This document shows, in pieces, positions 38,658 to 42,650 of a stretch of DNA of 42,650 bases; position 1 is the first letter of the stretch, and each line of letters starts with the position of its first letter. The position numbers and the translations under genes are program-made. Under the pieces are notes generated by a model. It was not told where the DNA came from. It saw nothing but the letters and a program-made list of their open reading frames with translations, and did no database searches. The stretch covers positions 1 through 42,650 of the forward strand of contig NZ_JNJP01000030.1 in the NCBI RefSeq assembly GCF_000701705.1, read 5' to 3'. Origin of the DNA: Bilophila wadsworthia ATCC 49260 (GTDB lineage: Bacteria > Desulfobacterota > Desulfovibrionia > Desulfovibrionales > Desulfovibrionaceae).

Positions 38658-38918
38658 ATGAGACCTGAAGATCTAGAGATCTGCATCAACAACCTGCTGA
38701 ACAGTGATCAAGAATTTTCTTATGTTACTAATGGTAGAAAACTTACTATTATGCCTTCTGGTGATGGGAGTAATGTTCGAATTGCAATAGAAGCCGGTGC
38801 AGAATACAATACTCAGGGTAAAGAGGATTTCATTAAAAAAATGACTGATATTCTGATATTCTATGAAGGTGATGACTATTCATTAAATGGCATTTTGGGC
38901 CGTTACCTTGATGACTAG
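38658..38918 (+). CDS. AT-rich small acidic protein of unknown function (86 aa)
   Basis: AGGAGG lies 5 nt before ATG 38658. The protein (MRPEDLEICINNLLNSDQEF) is acidic, with a predicted helix-strand-strand-helix order and no known motif. Codons are AT-rich, unlike the late genes. A TTGACA at 38600-38605 lies upstream, but its -10 is poor (GATAAC at 19 nt; TATACT at 28 nt). The gene stands alone between the 11-bp repeats and the second Rha leader. It could be a regulator or an inhibitor of a host protein; nothing proves either. Confidence 0.65.
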   Translation: MRPEDLEICINNLLNSDQEFSYVTNGRKLTIMPSGDGSNVRIAIEAGAEYNTQGKEDFIKKMTDILIFYEGDDYSLNGILGRYLDD

Positions 38919-39006
38919 CTTTGTGTATCTCTATCCCTGTTGACTTTCAGCCACTTTCATGGTTAACTTCCTTCTACGGAGCCTCGAAACTCCTTTCTGA
39001 GACGGA

Positions 39007-39034
39007 AGCCAACCCCGTGAGAGTGGCTATTTTT
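39007..39034 (+). terminator. Weak terminator before the second Rha leader
   Basis: AGCCA (39007-39011) pairs with TGGCT (39024-39028), followed by ATTTTTG. The same GGCT-N-TTTTTGTGCCC text is found at 15003-15018 upstream of Rha leader 1. It may insulate the leader from transcription of the 86-aa gene. Confidence 0.4.
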
Positions 39035-39085
39035 GTGCCCTGCCAAGACATACTTGATGCCTTGGGGGTGGTGTATCATACGATC

Positions 39086-39212
39086 TTCACGGGTCGGGAG
39101 TAGGCTAATACAATACCCTTCGGGGAAATAGGCCTGGCTGTTCTCAGACAGTTTCGAGCTCCCGGCCCTTGTTATTTTCAAGGGCCAATCGAAAAAATCT
39201 GAGAGGTTCACT
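39086..39212 (+). ncRNA. Rha leader RNA, copy 2 (three-way junction with SD pseudoknot)
   Basis: P1: GGGTCGGGAG (39091-39100) with CTCCCGGCCC (39159-39168). P2: AGGC (39102-39105) with GCCT (39132-39135), enclosing a 10/6-nt internal loop and CCC-TTCG-GGG. P3: CTGT (39138-39141) with ACAG (39148-39151). The loop TCTCAG plus A (39142-39148) is complementary to TCTGAGA (39198-39204) in the ribosome site. Competing hairpin P4: GGCCCTTG (39164-39171) with CAAGGGCC (39179-39186) takes the lower part of P1. The promoter is unclear (TATCAT at 39074-39079 is the best -10). Confidence 0.75.
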
Positions 39213-39518
39213 ATGTCACAGGCCCTTCTTCTCTCCGATCCCGTCCCTTCCCTTTCTCTCCACGATGGACGCCCCGCTACCACATCACGTGAAGTTGCCC
39301 ACTATTTCCGTAAGCGGCATGACAATGTAGTACGCGACATCCGTAGCATCATGGATAACTGCCCAGAAGAATTTACTGCCCTCAATTTTGAGGTGAGTAA
39401 TTATTTGGATCAAACTGGGCGGTCCCTCCCTATGTATATCATTTTCCGTGACGGCTTTACCCTCTTGGCGATGGGCTATACAGGCCCGGAAGCCATACGC
39501 TTCAAGCTCGCCCGTTAA
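39213..39518 (+). CDS. rha: Rha-family protein, copy 2 (Rha domain only, 101 aa)
   Basis: It has the same first 25 residues as the other copies (MSQALLLSDPVPSLSLHDGR), then its own recognition segment (REVAHYFRKRHDNVVRDIRS IM) and the conserved PMYIIFRDGFTLLAMGYTG. It stops at FKLAR, where the others continue KLAYIEAFNRMEAE, so the helical C-terminal domain is missing. A strong terminator follows at once. It may be a natural short form acting as a competitor of the full-length copies, or a decayed copy. The start is fixed by GAGAGG in the leader. Confidence 0.8.
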   Translation: MSQALLLSDPVPSLSLHDGRPATTSREVAHYFRKRHDNVVRDIRSIMDNCPEEFTALNFEVSNYLDQTGRSLPMYIIFRDGFTLLAMGYTGPEAIRFKLAR

Positions 39519-39527
39519 ATTTTCCTT

Positions 39528-39552
39528 GCCCCGCCTCGTGCGGGGCTTTTTC
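39528..39552 (+). terminator. Intrinsic terminator after Rha copy 2
   Basis: GCCCCGC (39528-39534) pairs with GCGGGGC (39540-39546), loop CTCGT, followed by TTTTTCTT. The remaining ~90 bases to the next terminator (39643) show no supported gene; a TTACGCGC direct repeat occurs at about 39560 and 39630. Confidence 0.85.
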
Positions 39553-39642
39553 TTGACTTTTTACGCGCTTTCAATGAGACTACCTTCACTATTTCACTTG
39601 GCAGTGTCCGCGCCGCTGGCTCAAAAAATTACGCGCGTCTCT

Positions 39643-39669
39643 GCCCGGCTCTTTGCTGGGTTTCTTTTT
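39643..39669 (+). terminator. Terminator just upstream of the third Rha leader
   Basis: CCCGGC (39644-39649) pairs with GCTGGG (39655-39660), loop TCTTT, followed by TTTCTTTTT. It overlaps the possible -35 (TTTGCT, 39652-39657) of the leader promoter (-10 TATAGT, 39674-39679). Confidence 0.55.
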
Positions 39670-39685
39670 GGGCTATAGTGCCCAT

Positions 39686-39825
39686 CTATCCATGCATATT
39701 TTGCCGGGTTGATAGCTCCTAATACAATACCCTCACGGGGAATAAGAGCAGCGCTCCAAGTGGCGTAGTTGAGACCCGGCATTTCTCATATCCAATGCCA
39801 AACTACTAATCACTTGGAGGCTCAT
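39686..39825 (+). ncRNA. Rha leader RNA, copy 3 (three-way junction with SD pseudoknot)
   Basis: P1: TGCCGGGT (39702-39709) with ACCCGGCA (39774-39781). P2: GCTC (39715-39718) with GAGC (39746-39749), enclosing an 11/6-nt internal loop and CCC-TCAC-GGG. P3: CGC (39752-39754) with GCG (39763-39765). CTCCAAGTG (39754-39762) is complementary to CACTTGGAG (39811-39819), the ribosome site. Competing hairpin P4: GGCATT (39778-39783) with AATGCC (39794-39799). The P2 loop text TAATACAATACCC is shared with copy 2. Confidence 0.75.
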
Positions 39826-40512
39826 ATGAGTCAGGCTCTTCTTCTCTCCGATCCCGTCCCTTCCGTTTCTCTCCACGATGGACGTCCCGCTACCACCTCC
39901 CTTGAAGTCGCAAAGTTCTTCGGGAAGACGCATTTTCATGTCATGCGTTCGATTAAGGATCTTATCGAACAACTATCTGACAATTTTAACCAATCCAATT
40001 TTGGATTGGCATCTTACCTTGACGAGCAGGCTAAGTCGCGTCCCATGTACATTATCAAAAAGGACGGCTTCATGCTCCTTGTCATGGGCTACACCGGGAA
40101 GAAGGCCCTCGCTCTCAAGCTCGCCTACATCGAAGCCTTCAACCGCATGGAGGCCGAACTTGCCAAGCGCAACCGCCCCGCCCTGCCCGCCGCTCCGCGC
40201 TTCGACGAAGCCGCCATGCTGGAACTCGCTGCCGAAATCCGCGAAGCCCAACAGCAATACTACCGTACCTTCAGCCGCCTGTGCAGCAGGCTGATCACCA
40301 TGAGCATCCCCGTCTTCACCGCGCTGGAAAGCCGCGTCTACAAGCAAGCTCCCGACCGTCCCTTCCACGGCACCCGCGTTGGTGCCCAGTGGGACAGATA
40401 CTTCACCGAGCGCATGATCGCCGCCCTGCACTCCCTTGACGATAGGTTGCCGGACGAGAAGAACCCGGCAATGCTCCTGCTGGAATACGCCCGCGCCATG
40501 AGCGCACGGTAA
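39826..40512 (+). CDS. rha: Rha-family antirepressor, copy 3 (full length)
   Basis: This 228-aa protein starts at ATG 39826 (MSQALLLSDPVPSVSLHDGR), where TTGGAGG lies 5 nt upstream inside the leader pseudoknot. The open frame to the left runs through the RNA. The recognition region (LEVAKFFGKTHFHVMRSIKD LIEQL) differs strongly from copies 1 and 2. From SYLDEQAK onward it matches copy 1 almost residue for residue, at DNA level too. The pattern points to exchange of the specificity segment between conserved flanks. It is convergent with the minus-strand early operon. Confidence 0.85.
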   Translation: MSQALLLSDPVPSVSLHDGRPATTSLEVAKFFGKTHFHVMRSIKDLIEQLSDNFNQSNFGLASYLDEQAKSRPMYIIKKDGFMLLVMGYTGKKALALKLAYIEAFNRMEAELAKRNRPALPAAPRFDEAAMLELAAEIREAQQQYYRTFSRLCSRLITMSIPVFTALESRVYKQAPDRPFHGTRVGAQWDRYFTERMIAALHSLDDRLPDEKNPAMLLLEYARAMSAR

Positions 40513-40534
40513 AATGAAGCCTGCGCCCTCCGGT

Positions 40535-40753
40535 TTACTGGACTTGGGGGCGTTCCCTTTCCTCCCGCCACACCTGTAACCTAGCAGCCTCTGCACTATA
40601 ACGCACATTGTTCCCCTCACCTTCCACCGCTATGGGTGCCCCTTGCTGCACCCATAGCTTGATCCTCCTTTCCCCTACACCGAAGACGTCCTTGATCTCC
40701 GCGAGACTCCGCAGGATCTTCGGCGTGTACGAAACCAGAATCTCTCTGCTCAT
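40535..40753 (-). CDS. Small MerR/Nu1-like HTH protein (72 aa)
   Basis: The start ATG 40753 overlaps the stop of the MazG-like gene (ATGA). Residues ~12-60 resemble a winged HTH of the MerR/Nu1 kind (LRSLAEIKDVFGVGERRIKL WVQQGAPIAVEGEGNNVRYS). The end is charged (WREERERPQVQ). It is the last gene of the early operon, next to Rha copy 3. It could be an excisionase-like or regulatory DNA-binding protein. A second small terminase is less likely, as one is already next to terL. Confidence 0.6.
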   Translation of the reverse strand: MSREILVSYTPKILRSLAEIKDVFGVGERRIKLWVQQGAPIAVEGEGNNVRYSAEAARLQVWREERERPQVQ

Positions 40754-41079
40754 GCCTCTTGTTCCCCCGCCCAGAGGCGCAAGGCGGTTACCGCCACATC
40801 AAGCGCCTCATCCCGTACCCGTTCCGGCGTTTCGCGCTCCACCGCCCGCACGAGTTCCTCATATTCCGCGCCGATGACGCCGAGCGCGTGGTACTTGCCC
40901 TCCGCGAACACCGGATGTTTCTTCTGCGCCTCCGCCATGCGCCGGGCCAGCGCCGCAATTATGGCCATCCCGTCCCGCTGTCCGCCGTTGCCGAGAAGGA
41001 CGGCCGCTTCCATCAGTTCCACGACATCACCCACCTTTCGCCAGCCTACTGCGCTGCGGATTCCGGTTGCTGACTCCAT
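40750..41079 (-). CDS. MazG-like NTP pyrophosphohydrolase (109 aa)
   Basis: ATG 41079 has GAGG about 8 nt upstream and overlaps the upstream gene by 34 bases. The second half has the all-alpha NTP-PPase signature: KHPVFAEGKYHALGVIGAEY EELVRAV, then RVRDEALDVAVTALRLW. The EYEE and DEALD acidic clusters are the metal-binding residues of the MazG/dUTPase-2 superfamily. The likely substrate is a nucleoside triphosphate or ppGpp-type alarmone. Phages use such enzymes for nucleotide balance or host control. Confidence 0.65.
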   Translation of the reverse strand: MESATGIRSAVGWRKVGDVVELMEAAVLLGNGGQRDGMAIIAALARRMAEAQKKHPVFAEGKYHALGVIGAEYEELVRAVERETPERVRDEALDVAVTALRLWAGEQEA

Positions 41080-41372
41080 ATCTCGTGCCTCATGAGCGCC
41101 CTTTCAGCCCCCCTTCCCTTGCCGAACAGCGGTTTGCGGTCCTCGACCAGCCGGTAGACATACGAGACGCTTCCGTTGCGATGCGCCCGTTGCGGCCCGA
41201 ATACGGCGATCTCGTTGCGCTTGACGTCCCACGCGGGGAGTTGCGCATGGATAGCCCTGCCGAGGGCGGCATTGGCGCGGGCCAGCCTGTCTACAAAGCT
41301 TTCATCTTCCCTGAACGGCACGACGACCTCGACGATCCGCGAGGGGCTGCTGGTTTGCTGCTGGCTCGACAC
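41046..41372 (-). CDS. Early protein of unknown function (108 aa)
   Basis: The start is GTG 41372, inside the end of the nuclease gene, with GGAG 9 nt upstream. The protein (VSSQQQTSSPSRIVEVVVPF) has a possible beta-alpha fold (VPFREDESFVDRLARANAAL) and a basic middle (VFGPQRAHRNGSVSYVYRLV). No family is recognised. It is co-transcribed with nuclease and MazG-like genes. Confidence 0.55.
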   Translation of the reverse strand: MSSQQQTSSPSRIVEVVVPFREDESFVDRLARANAALGRAIHAQLPAWDVKRNEIAVFGPQRAHRNGSVSYVYRLVEDRKPLFGKGRGAERALMRHEIWSQQPESAAQ

Positions 41373-41838
41373 GCCTGGACGCTCCTTTGGGGATTTCCCC
41401 GGTCAGATAGTTTTCGATGACTTCCCGCGCCTCCCACCAGCCCTTGCAGACCTCGACGCGGTACCCGGCCTGACGGAGTGCTGTGATCAGCTCCTTCTGC
41501 GTAGCCTGAACCGTCCCCCCGCGCTGGCGCTTCATCTCGATGTACAGGCCGTGGAACCCCTGCCGGGGCGAGGCAAGGAACACGTCGGGGACGCCCGCCA
41601 CCACGCCCTCGGCCTTCAACCGCGCCCCGGTGATCTTGTCCCGGCGCCCGCCGTTGGGGATGTGGTACATGACGAAGTGCCGGGCATACGGCGTTCGCTG
41701 CCACCAGTCGAAAAGGGCTTTCTGCTCTTCCGACTCGGGAGGGCAGGAGGGCCGCTTCTTCGCCTGTGCCGGGGGCGGCATCACCTTCCTGCCCGTACAA
41801 TGGTCGAGGAATTCTGCAAAGGTGCAGGTATCGCTCAT
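41302..41838 (-). CDS. VRR-NUC domain nuclease (178 aa)
   Basis: ATG 41838 (MSDTCTFAEFLDHCTGRKVM) follows GGGGGAGG and overlaps the Mor-like gene stop (ATGA). Residues ~55-150 are a VRR-NUC/PD-(D/E)XK nuclease: early Glu in ESEEQKALFDWW, then HIPNGGRRDKITGARLKAEG VVAGVPDVFL with the catalytic Asp, then YIEMKRQRGGTVQATQKELI with the E-x-K. Phage VRR-NUC proteins act as structure-specific nucleases, for example in resolving recombination or replication forks. The C-terminal end overlaps the next gene by 71 bases. Confidence 0.85.
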   Translation of the reverse strand: MSDTCTFAEFLDHCTGRKVMPPPAQAKKRPSCPPESEEQKALFDWWQRTPYARHFVMYHIPNGGRRDKITGARLKAEGVVAGVPDVFLASPRQGFHGLYIEMKRQRGGTVQATQKELITALRQAGYRVEVCKGWWEAREVIENYLTGEIPKGASRRVEPAANQQPLADRRGRRAVQGR

Positions 41839-42254
41839 TGCGTTGCCTCCCCCGGAGTCCTCGGCTGCTTCAGGATGCGCCATACCTGCCGCTCGGAGAG
41901 GCCGTACCTGCGGGCAAGAATGGCAACCAAGGCCCTCTCGCTGTGCCCCCTTCCAGCCAGTTCGTCCCGTTCCATATTCAGAGACGAGTTGCGCTTGTCC
42001 AGCATCGCCTGTTTGAGGTTGGGGATGTAAATTGCCCGTCTCGCAAACTCCCGGCACAACGCTGAGGCCGATTCATCCCCCAACGCCGCGCACAGACGCC
42101 GATACTGTTTTTTCCCGGCACTCCCGGACGGTATTGCCACGGTCGTTCCCCCAAAGTTCTCGACCAGCCGGAAAACGAACGGCATTCCCAAGCGTTCCGC
42201 GACAGAGCGCAAAGGGCCGGATAACGATTCCGCCGTAAGTGCTTCATCACTCAT
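41835..42254 (-). CDS. Mor-family transcription activator-like protein (139 aa)
   Basis: ATG 42254 has AGGAG 6 nt upstream. The first ~60 residues form the dimer part, and residues ~60-130 contain the Mor/Martha-like pattern: REFARRAIYIPNLKQAMLDK RN, then an HTH (SERALVAILARRYGLSERQV WRILKQP). In phage Mu, Mor activates the middle promoter, which lacks a good -35. Here it may drive the late promoter near the 11-bp repeats, by inference. Confidence 0.75.
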   Translation of the reverse strand: MSDEALTAESLSGPLRSVAERLGMPFVFRLVENFGGTTVAIPSGSAGKKQYRRLCAALGDESASALCREFARRAIYIPNLKQAMLDKRNSSLNMERDELAGRGHSERALVAILARRYGLSERQVWRILKQPRTPGEATQ

Positions 42255-42262
42255 ATATTCTC

Positions 42263-42650
42263 CTACAGCGCCCGTTGCAGGACGCGCCCAAAGTTCGCTG
42301 GAATGGGCAGCGGCTTCCGGCGGTCAAACTGTCCGGCCTGATTGTCCGGTCTCTCGCCATGCCGCCACTTTTCCATGAACGACAAGCCCGCCTTCCAGCC
42401 TTCATCGCGCTGTTCCTGCGTCGGTATGTCGATGACGGGATCGCCAAGCAGAGGGCCACGGGCCGCAACCGGCACAAGCGGGGGCGGTGCGTCCGCCTCG
42501 TCCTCCCATCGCCGCCCGGACAGCCACCCGGTCAGCATCTTCGGCGTCTTGCCCCGCGCCACAAGGTCGGGCCTGCGCGCCGCTTCCTGTTGGGCAGCCC
42601 GGCAAATAACAGACACAAGGGACTCGGATAGTCCTTTGATGTCCAGAAAG
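42263..42650 (-). CDS. Replication protein, C-terminal part (runs off the window)
   Basis: The frame is open to the window edge (…FLDIKGLSESLVSVICRAAQ…), so this is the C-terminal ~128 residues of a longer gene. The stretch DLVARGKTPKMLTGWLSGRR WEDE matches the usual end of phage replication initiators or replisome-organiser proteins (helix, then a Trp-Leu-x-x-x-Arg-Arg-Trp motif). The last part (PVIDIPTQEQRDEGWKAGLS FMEKWR) is helical. It ends 8 bases before the Mor-like gene. The origin should lie within or near the missing part. Confidence 0.6.
   Translation of the reverse strand, partial: FLDIKGLSESLVSVICRAAQQEAARRPDLVARGKTPKMLTGWLSGRRWEDEADAPPPLVPVAARGPLLGDPVIDIPTQEQRDEGWKAGLSFMEKWRHGERPDNQAGQFDRRKPLPIPANFGRVLQRAL

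Noticed and set aside
39702..39781. tRNA-like look of the third Rha leader (7-8 bp closing stem, GCTC/GAGC arm)
   Set aside because: No anticodon arm of correct size and no T-loop; the other two copies show it is a different three-stem RNA.
1..42650. CRISPR array, reverse transcriptase/diversity-generating element, transposase or integrase
   Set aside because: I looked for repeats, RT motifs and recombinase signatures and saw none in this window. The integrase should lie past the right edge.

Overview
The window is one end of a temperate podovirus integrated in a GC-rich bacterial chromosome. Bases 1-59 look like host DNA. Positions 60-78 carry the 3' end of a tRNA-Ser gene, read on the minus strand, which marks the prophage end (an att site). 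Everything to the right is phage. The Rha proteins, which all begin MSQALLLS, and the general protein styles resemble prophages of Desulfovibrionaceae (Desulfovibrio/Bilophila). That host call is an inference from protein style, not proven here. The integrase and the other att site should lie beyond the right edge.

Right to left on the minus strand (the direction of phage transcription), the layout is as follows. An early operon (42650-40535) holds a replication-protein tail, a Mor-like activator, a VRR-NUC nuclease, an unknown protein, a MazG-like protein and a small HTH protein. A regulatory zone (40512-38530) holds two plus-strand Rha genes, a small AT-rich gene and four 11-bp repeats. The late operon (38496-16641) runs lysis genes, small and large terminase, P22-like portal, scaffold, N4-gp56-type capsid, tail adaptors, two fibres, nozzle and ejection proteins. 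A plus-strand cargo island (11913-16546) follows. Last come an 81-aa gene and a giant polyvalent protein of about 3718 aa (11501-345), of the kind thought to be injected with the DNA to protect it. Bcep22-like podophages carry a comparable giant gene.

The cargo island splits the late block and is partly AT-rich. It holds a CII-like regulator, a secreted Cys-rich protein plus lipoprotein pair, a coiled-coil plus HARE-HTH/PD-(D/E)XK nuclease pair, a third Rha gene, a DUF1640-like membrane protein and an orphan BrnA-type antitoxin.

Two things stand out. (1) Each of the three Rha genes is preceded by a structured RNA with the same architecture: a closing stem, an internal-loop arm of constant geometry, and a hairpin whose loop is complementary to that gene's own Shine-Dalgarno region. 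The loop and Shine-Dalgarno sequences differ between copies but change together. A further hairpin in each copy competes with the closing stem. This looks like an undescribed cis-regulatory RNA family. (2) Two complete genes with strong ribosome binding sites (141 and 67 aa) lie in the +1 frame inside linkers of the giant polyvalent protein. Codon third-position GC shows the nested frames are coding, yet the giant frame stays open across both.
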